DNA of 64,000 nucleotides from Paraburkholderia fungorum (GCF_900099835.1 NZ_FNKP01000002.1:992001-1056000), one strand, 5' to 3'; shown: positions 17,923 to 29,426, counted from the first letter of the stretch. Notes: a model not told the origin generated them from the letters alone. Translations and numbers: made by a program.

Positions 17923-19002
17923 TTATTTACACAGCAGAAGCAGGCGCTCCTGATCGGTACAGCTCGAACGCGGTTTCTGCACGGGTTGCGTGGCGGCTGC
18001 CGCGCTCATCGCCGCGCTCTTGTTCGCGAGACACGCGCGCAAATGTTTTTCCACCGGGCTGTAGTATTTCCATCCGCGCACGAGCGTCGGCAGTTCGAGC
18101 TTTACCTGCTTCCACTTGGGATGACCGTGCTCCTGAAGGTTGTCGAAATTGGCGCATAGCGAATCGGCGAAGTGATTCAGATTGCCGACCGTATCGCGCA
18201 GACCGTAATCGTAGGTGACGAGAAACGCCTTCACGGTGAGCGTCGGCACGTCTTCCTTGATCCACGTCGGATAGCTGGCCGCGCGGATCGTCGCGGGGAA
18301 GTAGGTCTGCTTGGCGCGCACGGTTTCCGGGGCTGCGGGATCGACCCGCAGCAGGCGGATCTGCTGCAGCAGATCGGCGTTCATGTCGTTGAACAGCTTG
18401 GCCGGCTGGCCGACCACGATGATCGCGACGTCGATTTTCTTCACGATCAGCGCGGCCAGCGCGTCTTCATTGCTCAGGTGAACGATGTTCTGCTCGGGAA
18501 TCGCCTGACCGAACATCAGGTGATAGAGCGTCGTCGCCGATTGCGCGGTGCCGCTGCCGATCAGCCCGACGCTGATGGTTTTGTCCTTGATGTCGGCGAA
18601 GGTTTTCATCGGCGAATCCGCGCGCACCACGACGTTGATCTCCTCGTCGTAGAGCGGCATGATGAGCCGCAGCGGCCGGATCGCGGTGCCTGCGTCGGCG
18701 TTGCCCGCGTTCGCCATGTCGAGGTAGGCCTGGTACACGTCGGATTGCACCAGAGCCAGTTTCACGCCGGATTCGTAGCGCATGCGCTGCACGTTCTCCG
18801 CCGATCCCTTCGACGCCACCACTTCGAGATCGATCCCCACCGGCTGCGCGACCCATTTCGACAGATCCTGTCCGATCTGGATATACGTGCCTCGCTCGGG
18901 ACCGGTGACGATCTTGTAATGCGCGGGTTCCGCCGCGCCACTCAGCGAAGCTACGACCATTAGCGCCAGCGCCAGCCATCCCGCCAGAAGTCTCTTCAGC
19001 AT
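17923..19002 (-). CDS. TAXI family TRAP transporter solute-binding protein
   Basis: A 359-residue secreted protein of the TAXI (TRAP-associated extracytoplasmic immunogenic) family. A signal peptide ends near SLSGAAEPAHYKIVTGPERG, and YKIVTGPERGTYIQIGQDLSKWV is the glycine-rich ligand-binding start of the family. SADVQ-type features follow: KLALVQSDVYQAYLDM, DEEINVVVRADSPMKTFADIKDK and ISVGLIGSGTAQSATTLYHL. It would bind a glutamate-like or other small acid in the periplasm. No fused 4TM-12TM permease gene is adjacent, so its partner is elsewhere. Confidence 0.88.
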   Translation of the reverse strand: MLKRLLAGWLALALMVVASLSGAAEPAHYKIVTGPERGTYIQIGQDLSKWVAQPVGIDLEVVASKGSAENVQRMRYESGVKLALVQSDVYQAYLDMANAGNADAGTAIRPLRLIMPLYDEEINVVVRADSPMKTFADIKDKTISVGLIGSGTAQSATTLYHLMFGQAIPEQNIVHLSNEDALAALIVKKIDVAIIVVGQPAKLFNDMNADLLQQIRLLRVDPAAPETVRAKQTYFPATIRAASYPTWIKEDVPTLTVKAFLVTYDYGLRDTVGNLNHFADSLCANFDNLQEHGHPKWKQVKLELPTLVRGWKYYSPVEKHLRACLANKSAAMSAAAATQPVQKPRSSCTDQERLLLLCK

Positions 19003-19194
19003 GGTCTCTCTACCTATCGGTCAGGTTTGTACAGCCTCGCGCGTCGGTGCGCGTAAGCACCGGTGAGCCGGTTGCCATGTCATGTTCAACGCGCCGCAAT
19101 TGCCGCGTCCGTGTGTTGCCACTCAAAGAACACGTAAAAACGTGTGCGATTACCGCTTATTGTGACGAGGTAGTTCGGTATCCGGATAAATGTC

Positions 19195-20487
19195 TTATTG
19201 ACCAGGCGAGGTGGTAGTGGAGGGTTTGGCACCGTTGGGGGCCGCATGGCTCCAGCCGGAATCGACGATCGTGCGGGCACGCGCGTCGGCGCTATTGGCG
19301 TCGGTTCCTGTGGTAGCGGCCGTGCTCGCGCGCGGCGCGGTTGCCGTGACGTCGCCGTTTGCCGGCACGCCTTTGGGCGGTGGCGTCTGCAATTGGGCCG
19401 GCTGCGGTGCGGGCGAACCCGCTATTTGCGCGGCCGGTTTGCTCCCGGCGGCGGCGCCGGTCGAGGCGTCCGTTTTGAGCGGCGCCCAACCGGTCTCGCG
19501 AATCACCCGCTGGAGGATGGCCTTCGCGGTTTCGTTGCCGGTGTCGATGGCGAGCGCTTCGTTCGCATGCTGACGCGCGCAGGACCACGACTGCTGCGCG
19601 ACGCAGGTCTGCGCCGCCTGCAACGCGGTGTCACGGCGCGCGGCGAGCGGGCGAACTTCGGACGCCATGGTCTGTGCGTCGGGATTGCCCGGTTGGAGCG
19701 CCTGAGCGCTGGCTAGAGCAGCTTGTGTCGCAGACAGATCGTTTGCATTGAAAGCGAGGTGGGCGGCCTGCAAAGCTTGCGAGGCGTCGCGGAACTGCGG
19801 TGCAGCGGGTTTGACCGGCGCGACGACGACCGGTGGCGTAACAGCGGGCGCAGGGACGACTGCGGGCGCTGCCGGAACCGCTTTCGCGGCGCTGACGGTG
19901 GCAGTGGTATTCGCCGGACCGCCTGGAGCAGCGGGTTTGGTTGCGTCTGCGGAATGCGCTGTTTGCGTCTGCGTCGGCGTAAATGGCGCGATGGTGCCGG
20001 TAGACGTTCTGGCATCCTGATTACTCACCGGCGTGGTTTGATCGTTGCTGTCGTCCGAGTAGCTACTGTCGCTAAATAGTGCATAGGCGACATACGCCAG
20101 GCCGATTACGACAAGCACAACAATGGCGAGCAGAACCCGGCGAATCGTTACACGGCTGCCGCCGGTACTATAAGGCGGCTCCTCGAACGGAGGAATGGGC
20201 ATGTCCGGTGACATCAATGGCGCGCGAAGCGCGACTTCCGCACGACTCGATTGCGCCTGATGCGCAGCGAGCGCCGTCGGATCGGCTTCATCCGGTAGCG
20301 CCGGATCGCTGTCGAGTCGCCCCGCGCTGGCCCGGCTGCCGGGCATCACGGTGCGCGAGTGCGGACCTGTTTCAAGCGGATGTACCGCGCCGCAATACGG
20401 GCAATAGTCGACTTGCCGGTACAGGGCGCCGCCACACCGTTTGCAGGGCGTCGGAAAGCTATGGCCGAGTGCTGTCTGGGTGGACAT
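19195..20487 (-). CDS. Membrane-anchored zinc-ribbon protein with periplasmic helical-repeat region
   Basis: A 430-residue protein that I do not recognise as a named family. Residues 15-32 form a CxxC-x10-CxxC zinc ribbon (CKRC, CPYC), followed by a disordered acidic linker and a single transmembrane helix at about residues 113-135 (RRVLLAIVVLVVIGLAYVAY). The rest is Pro/Ala/Thr-rich with a TPR-like segment around 230-330 (ASQALQAAHLAFNANDL, TCVAQQSWSCARQHANEAL). The topology suggests a cytoplasmic zinc ribbon and an outer-face repeat domain that may bind a partner or cell-wall component. The function is unknown. Confidence 0.7.
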   Translation of the reverse strand: MSTQTALGHSFPTPCKRCGGALYRQVDYCPYCGAVHPLETGPHSRTVMPGSRASAGRLDSDPALPDEADPTALAAHQAQSSRAEVALRAPLMSPDMPIPPFEEPPYSTGGSRVTIRRVLLAIVVLVVIGLAYVAYALFSDSSYSDDSNDQTTPVSNQDARTSTGTIAPFTPTQTQTAHSADATKPAAPGGPANTTATVSAAKAVPAAPAVVPAPAVTPPVVVAPVKPAAPQFRDASQALQAAHLAFNANDLSATQAALASAQALQPGNPDAQTMASEVRPLAARRDTALQAAQTCVAQQSWSCARQHANEALAIDTGNETAKAILQRVIRETGWAPLKTDASTGAAAGSKPAAQIAGSPAPQPAQLQTPPPKGVPANGDVTATAPRASTAATTGTDANSADARARTIVDSGWSHAAPNGAKPSTTTSPGQ

Positions 20488-20948
20488 ACCGTGGACCCAC
20501 CTGTGGAAAACGATGCCATTACGGCATGCTCCGGATCGTGTTGAAGCAGGAGCGTTTGTCCGCGGAAATCACGATCCACATGCGCCGGAGAGTCAGGGAG
20601 ACGCAAGCCTGTGCTTGCGTTGTCGCTGCATCCAATATGTGGCGTTTCAATCAGAACGTCAATTGACATTCGCACTGATGTTGTGTGCGCCAGCGCACAT
20701 TTCCAGGTACGACGAAATAGTGACTTTTGTCGAAAAGCTGCTTCAGCAGAGGGTTATTTTTATATTGCCCCGTGCAGGTGCAGCATGTCCATGAGTGGAT
20801 TGACCTCGCGTATTGCGATGTATTTGTGAAAATAGAACGAGGTCGAAACGCGCGCGTTCGACCTCGCAAACAGGCTGCATCTTCAATTGCGTCATTAAGC
20901 GCTTGCATCACGCGTCGACATCGAGCGCGTGAAAGGACGGCGCAACGA
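20488..20948. other. Gene-free stretch with a terminator-like hairpin
   Basis: This 461-base stretch lies between two minus-strand genes. It holds a hairpin at 20838-20866 and presumably the promoter of the zinc-ribbon gene. No credible gene is present. Confidence 0.5.
20838..20866 (-). terminator. Intrinsic terminator for the DHA2 transporter gene
   Basis: CGAGGTCGAA (20838-20847) and TTCGACCTCG (20857-20866) form a perfect 10-bp stem with a 9-base loop. On the minus strand it is followed by TTCTATTTTC. It lies 83 bases downstream of the MFS stop. Confidence 0.7.
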
Positions 20949-23343
<2,395 letters not shown>

Positions 23344-23387
23344 TCCGCGACGATGCGCACGTTGTCATTGAACGTCGCGCATTCGTC

Positions 23388-24104
23388 TCACTTCTGCTGT
23401 TTCTTCCATTCCTCAAAAGCCGCCCTGGTCTTTTCGTTCGGCGGATAAGTCCCTGGCAGCGCGGCGCCGTCGCGAATCAGTCCGGTCAGAAACGCCTCCA
23501 TCTGTTCCTGCTCAGCGGCTGCTTGCGCGACCTCGGCGGCCATCTTGAGCGGGATCACGACGACGCCGTCCGCGTCGCCAACGATGATGTCGCCGGGAAA
23601 CACCGCCACGCCGCCACAGCCGATCGGCACGTTGATATCCACGGCATGGTGGCGGATCAGGTTGGGCGGCGCGCTGGCCCCGGCGCAGAACACCGGCATG
23701 CCGAGCGCGGCGATTGTCGTGCTGTCGCGGACCGGTCCGTCGGACACCATGCCCGCCACGCCGCGCACCTGCAAACGCAGAGAAAGTATCGAGCCGAACG
23801 ATGCGCTGCCGCGTTCGCCCCGGCAATCCTGCACGAGCACATGACCGGCTGGAATGGTCTCGACGCATTTGCGCTGCGCGTAGTCGGGGTCTGCGAACAG
23901 TTCCAGCACGTCGATGTCTTCGCGCGACGGGATGTTGCGCAGCGTGAAGGCGGGGCCGACGAGGTTCGGTCCACTGTGCGGCGCGAGCGGGGCGACCCCT
24001 TGCATGAACGTATTGCGTAGGCCGCGCTTGAAAAGCTGGGTGGTCAGCGTGGCGGTGCTTACGTGGCGGAGTGCTTCGAGCGTCGCAGAATCGAGATCGG
24101 ACAT
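23388..24104 (-). CDS. RraA family protein (HMG/CHA aldolase-like)
   Basis: A 238-residue RraA-fold protein. The segment GVAGMVSDGPVRDS carries the G-x-DG-x-x-RD signature that binds metal and pyruvate in 4-hydroxy-4-methyl-2-oxoglutarate and oxaloacetate-cleaving relatives. Other family features are LVGPAFTLRNIPSREDID, LVQDCRGERGSASFG and PGDIIVGDADGVVVIP. Sequence alone does not distinguish aldolase from decarboxylase or RNase E-regulator roles. Start ATG 24104 matches family length; an extension to 24554 is unconserved. Confidence 0.87.
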   Translation of the reverse strand: MSDLDSATLEALRHVSTATLTTQLFKRGLRNTFMQGVAPLAPHSGPNLVGPAFTLRNIPSREDIDVLELFADPDYAQRKCVETIPAGHVLVQDCRGERGSASFGSILSLRLQVRGVAGMVSDGPVRDSTTIAALGMPVFCAGASAPPNLIRHHAVDINVPIGCGGVAVFPGDIIVGDADGVVVIPLKMAAEVAQAAAEQEQMEAFLTGLIRDGAALPGTYPPNEKTRAAFEEWKKQQK

Positions 24105-24581
24105 GGTGACGTGGCCTCGGTTTAATGGTCGAAAACGGATGCTGACATGGCGCGGCGATGTAGCTAAACCTGGCGCTTCGCGCTCACGATCATAGCGCCG
24201 CGCTGCAGAATGCGGCTCCGTTACCGTGTTCCCGTTGGGCAATCGCGCGCCCCGTTTGCCGTTAATCCCGAGTCGCGGCACGCCACGTGCTACTGATGCA
24301 ACAGGTCTGAATGCCGCGCGCAGAAAACAACCCCGCCGGCATCGCAAAAGAACACGAATGTCAGAAAAGACGCCAGGCGGGCAGTGCCGTGCGATTGGGG
24401 TTTGCACGAGCCGCACGGCGGATCGGGTGTCGGCATCGGTCTGCCAACGTTGGGCACCGAAGGCCGGTTTTTCATCGGCGTGCAATTTGGGCGCGTTAGT
24501 GTGCGCCCGCGTCGCGGCTGGGCCATGTTTTACAATCTTGGCCTTGGTCTGCAACTCGGCGCATGAAATCGAGTCGGAACC
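24105..24581. other. Gene-free stretch between rraA-like and receiver genes
   Basis: This 477-base divergent intergenic region has no credible gene. A TACAAT sequence near 24531 could be the -10 box for the receiver gene; I see no clear -35 box. Confidence 0.4.
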
Positions 24582-25094
24582 ATGAACAGCAATACCGTAG
24601 CCGCTGAAATCGGCGGCAAGCAGCAGAACGAAACGTTGGCCGCGTCTGACGGCCTAACCGGATTTTTAGAGCAACAACAGAAAATGAACGGAGCATTGAG
24701 ACTCGATCAGGCCACGATCGTGCTCGTAGAAGACGACCAGGATAGCCGCGAATCGCTGACCTTGTTACTCGAAGCGGAAGGCGCACATGTCTGCGCCGTG
24801 GCGGATGCGGAAGAGGGTGTCGAAGCAGCGCTCCGGTTGTTACCCGACGCGGTCGTGTGCGATCTCGATCTGCCGGCCATGGATGGGTTTTATCTGATCC
24901 AGCGTCTGCGCGACCATGAAATTCGTGGCGATCATTCGCCGTCGGTCGCGGTGGCGCTCACTGGCCATACCGATGACGCTTATCGATTACGCAGTATCGG
25001 CGAAGGCTTCCAGCATTTCATGACCAAGCCTGCGTTGCCGGAAGACCTGGTGACGCTGCTGCATGATGCGATCGACGCCCGCGGAGCAGGTTGA
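24582..25094 (+). CDS. Stand-alone response-regulator receiver protein
   Basis: A 170-residue protein with one receiver domain at about residues 42-165. TIVLVEDDQDSRESLTLLL carries the acidic pair, VVCDLDLPAMDG the phosphorylatable Asp, VALTGH the conserved Thr, and MTKPALPEDL the Lys. There is no output domain, so it acts through protein interaction, as CheY-type or phosphorelay intermediates do. An alternative start at Met35 (24684) would leave just the domain. No kinase gene adjoins it. Confidence 0.88.
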   Translation: MNSNTVAAEIGGKQQNETLAASDGLTGFLEQQQKMNGALRLDQATIVLVEDDQDSRESLTLLLEAEGAHVCAVADAEEGVEAALRLLPDAVVCDLDLPAMDGFYLIQRLRDHEIRGDHSPSVAVALTGHTDDAYRLRSIGEGFQHFMTKPALPEDLVTLLHDAIDARGAG

Positions 25095-25157
25095 TTCTGG
25101 CGCGCGGTGTTAAAGGAGGCGCGCGAAGGATGCGCGCGGTAAATGCGGTTGTTGCGG

Positions 25158-25736
25158 CTATTTCGTGACAGCAGCAGTCGCCGCGGCATCACCGGCCGCC
25201 GCTTCCGCCGCCTGGCAAGCCGCGCACAATCCCTTTAATTCGATTTCGTCGCTGGCGAGACGGTAGCCCGCGTCTTCGATTTGCGCGACGAGCGCCTGCC
25301 GCAGTTTCGGCTGATGCAATTCGGTGACGCTGCCGCATTGCTGACAGACCACGAGAATGCCATGCTGACATTGCGTCAGGTCGTGGCAAACGGTGAAGGC
25401 ATTGATCGATTCGATCCGGTGCACGAGTCCCGCCGACAGCAGGAAATCCAGCGCCCGATACACCGTGGGCGGCGCCGAGCCGGGGTGAATCTGGCGCATC
25501 TCGTCGAGCAGCGAATACGCTTTGGTCGCGCGGCCCGAATTCAGCAGCAATTCCAGCACTTTGCGACGGATCGGCGTGAGTTTCTCGCCGCGTTCGCGGC
25601 AATATTCATCCGCGAGTATGAGTGCGGCTTCTTGCGAATCGCCGTGCGTATGCGCCATTTCCGGATGCTCATGAGTGTGAGCGGAACTGGCGGGGGCGGC
25701 TTTGTGGGCGGTCGCGGCGGGCTTGGCGGTCTTCAT
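25158..25736 (-). CDS. zur: Fur family regulator, Zur-like
   Basis: A 192-residue Fur-family metalloregulator. The winged helix (LTPIRRKVLELLLNSGRATKAYSLLDEM, APPTVYRALDFLLSAGLVHR) is followed by a metal-binding dimer domain with two CxxC pairs (VCQQC, CAAC) and CHDLTQCQHG. This arrangement resembles Zur, the zinc sensor. The N-terminus is histidine-rich (AHTHEHPEMAHTHGD), which could add a metal site. The start is ATG 25736; a TATAAT box ends 6 bases before it, so the message may be leaderless. No zinc transporter is adjacent. Confidence 0.85.
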   Translation of the reverse strand: MKTAKPAATAHKAAPASSAHTHEHPEMAHTHGDSQEAALILADEYCRERGEKLTPIRRKVLELLLNSGRATKAYSLLDEMRQIHPGSAPPTVYRALDFLLSAGLVHRIESINAFTVCHDLTQCQHGILVVCQQCGSVTELHQPKLRQALVAQIEDAGYRLASDEIELKGLCAACQAAEAAAGDAAATAAVTK

Positions 25737-25742
25737 GTGTCG

Positions 25743-25748
25743 ATTATA
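25743..25748 (-). promoter_or_regulatory. TATAAT -10 box directly before the zur-like start codon
   Basis: A consensus TATAAT (read on the minus strand) ends 6 bases before ATG 25736. Transcription would then begin at or near the A of the start codon. No good -35 box is visible. Confidence 0.45.
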
Positions 25749-25891
25749 AAGGCCCGCGCGCGTTGCCGTGCCTGTGGGAAATAACGTGCTTGCCGGCTGT
25801 AGCGAAGATCGCAGTGAGGCGGAGCAGGCCGGCGGCGCAAGACGGGCGTGTTGTGCAAACAGGGCGGACGCGGACGCTCCGCCCAACTGCT

Positions 25892-26518
25892 TCAGGTCAG
25901 CGCAAAATCCACGTATTTCTTGAACCCCGAGCGCGTCGCAATCCGCGAATACCAGCGCTCCAGATTCGGCAGCGGCGGACGTTCCACGCCATCCAGGCCG
26001 AACCAGCGTTTTGCGTAGGCGCCGATCACGATATCGGCCAGTGTAAAGTTCTCGCCCTCGAGGAAAAAGCGCCCTTGCAGATGCGTGTCCAGCATCCGCC
26101 ACAGCACGCTGACCGCACTGAAATCGGCGGCGAGCTTTGTCGCATCGCGCTGCTCGGCCGGTGTGCGGACCAGCGCCCAGAACACCGGACGCTCAGCGGG
26201 TTGCAGCGTGGACAGCGTCCAGTCCAGCCAGCGGTCGATACCGGCCCGCAGCTTCGGTTCGGGCGGATAGAGCAGGCTCGATTCGCCGTATTGCAGCACC
26301 AGATAGCGCAGGATCGAGTTGGATTCCCACAGCACGAAATCGTCGTCGACCAGCGTGGGAATCTTGCCGGTCGGGTTCATCGAGAGATAGCCGGGTTCGT
26401 TGTTGCGGCCGAATTGCAGGCCCGCGTCGATGCGGTCGTACGGCAGCACCAGTTCGTCGCAACACCACAGCACTTTCTGAACATTGACGGAATTGGCGCG
26501 CCCCCAGATCGTGATCAT
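25892..26518 (-). CDS. Glutathione S-transferase family protein
   Basis: A 208-residue GST. The N-terminal thioredoxin-fold domain contains WGRANSVNVQKVLWCCDELVLPYDRI, the NPTGKIPTLVDDDFVLWES segment (cis-Pro loop and glutathione-binding ES) and ILRYLVLQYG. The helical C-terminal domain holds FTLADIVIGAYAKRWF. It would conjugate or reduce a small electrophile with glutathione in the cytoplasm. Start ATG 26518 has AAGGA eight bases upstream; a longer start at 26548 lacks one. Confidence 0.92.
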   Translation of the reverse strand: MITIWGRANSVNVQKVLWCCDELVLPYDRIDAGLQFGRNNEPGYLSMNPTGKIPTLVDDDFVLWESNSILRYLVLQYGESSLLYPPEPKLRAGIDRWLDWTLSTLQPAERPVFWALVRTPAEQRDATKLAADFSAVSVLWRMLDTHLQGRFFLEGENFTLADIVIGAYAKRWFGLDGVERPPLPNLERWYSRIATRSGFKKYVDFALT

Positions 26519-26756
26519 CCGGTAAATCCTTTTTATTACAGTTGGCAAGCCGCACCCTGCGCGCGGCGTTCAACCAGTAACGATACACGATGCACGCGGC
26601 TTTGCGCGCCGCAGGGCAGCAATCGGCGCGGGGCTCGACGCTGGGATGCAGTGTTTGATTACGCATCTGGCGAACCTCGATTCCGGGCGGTTACGCTGCG
26701 TTTAAACGCATTTGCGTTGCGTACAATGAGCGCACCCGACTACGACGAGGCACCGC

Positions 26757-28463
26757 ATGGCCCGCATTGTCCCCGACGACTGGAAGAGCCTCGCCGCCAC
26801 CGGCGCAGCGTCCCGCGAACGCGAAACCCTCGCGTTGCTGGAGGAGGCGCTTCCCGCCGATTACACGGTCTATCACGGCGTCCACTGGACGCGTCTGAAC
26901 CAGAATTTTTCGGTGTTCGGCGAGGCCGACTTCGTGATCGTCAGCCCCGCCGGACGCGTGATGATCGTCGAGCAGAAAACGGGTTTTCTGCGGGAAACGC
27001 CCAAGGGGCTCGTCAAGGTCTATCTTCAGACCGAGCGCAACGTGGCAATCGCGCTCGCGCACACCGTCGAGGGGCTGCACCGGCGCTTTACCGCGGCGTT
27101 CGGCGCGGGCACCTATTTCATCGAGGAACTGCTGTATTGCCCGGACCACGTCGTCAAGGATGCGGCGATCGCGGGTGTGAATCCGGCGCGCATCGTCGAT
27201 GCCACCCGTAAAGGCCGGCTCGCGCAAATCGTTCGTGAAGCGTTGCCGGAAGACGAGCCGCGCCTTGCATGCGCGTCGAAAATCCACCATTTTCTCGCCG
27301 ACGAACTCGCGCTCACGCCGGACGCAAGCGCGCTGGTCGGTCAGGCGGGCACGCTGGTCACGCGCCTGGCAGGCGGTCTCGCGACATGGGCGCGGCGGCT
27401 CGAATTCTCGCCGTTCCGCTTGCGGGTGATCGGCACGGCCGGCTCCGGCAAAACCCAACTCGCCGTGCAGGTGATGAAGGACGCCGTCGCGCGCGGCCAG
27501 CGTCCGTTGTATGTGTGCTTCAACCGGCCGTTGGCGGATCACATTGCGCGCGTCGCGCCGCCCGAGGCCAAGGTCGCAAACTATCACCAGCTATGCGACT
27601 GGGTCACGCGCGACGCGGGCCGCGAGCCCGATTTCCAGTCCAGTCACGTGTTCGATCAACTGGAAACGGTCTTCGCGGACACGCCCATCGAGCCACGTTG
27701 GCAATTCGACGTGTTGATCGTCGACGAGGGGCAGGATTTTCAGCAGCCGTGGGTCGCCGCGCTCGAACGGCTGTTGCGGCCGGACGCGGCCTGGTGGTGG
27801 CTCGAAGACCCGCTGCAGAATCTGTATATGCGCGAACCGGTGACGCTGCCGGGCTGGACCACGCTGAAGGAAACCACCAACTATCGCAGTCCGCGAGACA
27901 TTCTGGATTATGTGCGCGACGTGGTCGGCGAATCGGTGCCGGTCGCGGCGGCGCTGGCGTCGGGCAGCCCGTTCGACGGCTCCGATATTTCGCTATCGGT
28001 CTACGACGAAACAAAAAATCCGGCCGATGCCTGCATCGATGCCACCAAGCGCGCGATCACCCAGGCGCTGTCGCTCGGCTTTCGCAAGCAGGATATCGTG
28101 GTGCTGTCGTTTCGCGGCCGCGAAGGCTCGGCGATAACCGCGCTTGATCATCTCGGGCCGCATCGGCTGCGCAGTTTTACCGGCAAGTACGATCTGTTCG
28201 GCAACCCCGAATACCGCGAAGGGGACGTGCTGTTCGAGTCGATCTATCGCTTCAAGGGACAGGCGGCGCCGTGCGTGATTTTCACCGAAGTCGATTTCGA
28301 ATCGTTCGACGAGCGGATCGCCCGCAAGCTGTTCGTCGGCGCGACGCGAGCAACGATGAAGCTGATCGTCGTCGCGTCGCAGCGGGCCGCGCGGCATCTG
28401 CATCTGCGCGACGGGAAAGAGCAAAGGGAGACAAAAGAGTTGAGGGAAGGTCAGCCGCTTTAG
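26757..28463 (+). CDS. NERD domain-UvrD-like helicase/ATPase
   Basis: A 568-residue protein with two parts. Residues 15-150 form a NERD nuclease-related domain with GEAD (55-58) and the EQK motif (72-74), matching a PD-(D/E)xK-like active site. Residues 220-555 form a superfamily I helicase-type ATPase with Walker A GTAGSGKT (226-233), Walker B VDEGQDF (322-328), and the late FVGATRA motif. Such proteins are thought to act on DNA, possibly in repair or defence; no partner genes are visible. The start ATG 26757 lies in a GC-typical region, with no sign of transfer. Confidence 0.88.
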   Translation: MARIVPDDWKSLAATGAASRERETLALLEEALPADYTVYHGVHWTRLNQNFSVFGEADFVIVSPAGRVMIVEQKTGFLRETPKGLVKVYLQTERNVAIALAHTVEGLHRRFTAAFGAGTYFIEELLYCPDHVVKDAAIAGVNPARIVDATRKGRLAQIVREALPEDEPRLACASKIHHFLADELALTPDASALVGQAGTLVTRLAGGLATWARRLEFSPFRLRVIGTAGSGKTQLAVQVMKDAVARGQRPLYVCFNRPLADHIARVAPPEAKVANYHQLCDWVTRDAGREPDFQSSHVFDQLETVFADTPIEPRWQFDVLIVDEGQDFQQPWVAALERLLRPDAAWWWLEDPLQNLYMREPVTLPGWTTLKETTNYRSPRDILDYVRDVVGESVPVAAALASGSPFDGSDISLSVYDETKNPADACIDATKRAITQALSLGFRKQDIVVLSFRGREGSAITALDHLGPHRLRSFTGKYDLFGNPEYREGDVLFESIYRFKGQAAPCVIFTEVDFESFDERIARKLFVGATRATMKLIVVASQRAARHLHLRDGKEQRETKELREGQPL

Positions 28464-28478
28464 TCCGCTCGGCCTTCT

Positions 28479-29426
28479 TCAGCCCCAGGCCCGCGCCCCG
28501 ACCAGCATCCCCGTCTGGGTGCGCGCATCCCACCAGATCACGCGCAGCAACGGCGCTTGCTGCGCGATCAGCAGCGCCTGCACCGGATCGCTCTCGACAA
28601 AATGCGTGACACCGCCGCGCAATGCAGCGCTCGCTTTATGGGCGGCAGCGCCGGCGGCGCTTTCGTCGTGTGCATCGGGCGTGCGCATCACCAGTTGCAT
28701 ATGACCGAAGCCATGCCGCACGAGCCACGCCTGCGTGCGCGCCCGGTCCAGTTCCGGCCGCCCCGTGATGATTGTGCGAACCCGCTTCAGATCGATGTCC
28801 GGCAACTCGTCGAACGGCAACAGCGCGTCGCGTTCCGCGAGCGCAGCCGCCAGGTCTTCGTCGTAGCGCGCGAGCGGCACGTCGGGCAGCAGAATGCCGT
28901 CGAGGTCGATCGCGTACGTCGCGTAGTCGTGATCGTCGGCCATTGCCTGCGCGGCGCCTGCTTCGACGCGCTCCCAGTCTTCGCGATACCGCTCGGTGTA
29001 CGCCTGGCGCTCCCACGGAAACAACGCGAAATAGCCGCGCGCGTCGATCGCATAGTCGGGCTGTGTGCGGCTCAGGTCATCGACGGCGCCGGTCAGCGTT
29101 CTGACCGTGAGCCCCTGCTGCTGAAGAAACGCGATGCAATCGGTCAGCGTAAAACCACGCCCGGCGATGTCCTCGCACAACAGCACTTTCGACCCCGCGG
29201 GCGGCATCGGCAGCGTCGAATCCCATGCGACGGTGCGCGTCTGGCGGTCGTAGCGCAAAAACGCGACCGGCGTGCCGACCGCGTGCGACACCATCAGCGC
29301 GAGCGGCGCACCGCCGCGCAGAATGCCGATCGCCATCGTGAAGTGCTCGGCGAGCAACGCGGGCTGCAGCGATTCGATCCAGTGATCGAGTTGTTCGTAC
29401 GTGAGGGGCAAAACCGGCTTGTTCAT
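28479..29426 (-). CDS. Fused phosphoribosyltransferase-HAD domain protein
   Basis: A 315-residue two-domain protein. Residues 1-125 fit a type I phosphoribosyltransferase: GILRGGAPLA (34-43) and the PRPP-binding loop CEDIAGRGFTLTD (84-96). Residues 165-315 fit a HAD-like phosphatase: motif I AIDLDGILLPD (172-182) with the DxDG pair, and TGRPE (221-225) for motif II. Fusion of the two suggests a nucleotide-type pathway in which a phosphoribosyl product is made and then dephosphorylated, or the reverse. It is convergent with the NERD-helicase, 15 bases away. The substrate is unknown. Confidence 0.8.
   Translation of the reverse strand: MNKPVLPLTYEQLDHWIESLQPALLAEHFTMAIGILRGGAPLALMVSHAVGTPVAFLRYDRQTRTVAWDSTLPMPPAGSKVLLCEDIAGRGFTLTDCIAFLQQQGLTVRTLTGAVDDLSRTQPDYAIDARGYFALFPWERQAYTERYREDWERVEAGAAQAMADDHDYATYAIDLDGILLPDVPLARYDEDLAAALAERDALLPFDELPDIDLKRVRTIITGRPELDRARTQAWLVRHGFGHMQLVMRTPDAHDESAAGAAAHKASAALRGGVTHFVESDPVQALLIAQQAPLLRVIWWDARTQTGMLVGARAWG

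Noticed and set aside
25622..27211. 529-residue forward frame across the Zur and GST genes
   Set aside because: It is the shadow of real minus-strand genes, rich in Arg, Gln and His with no domain.
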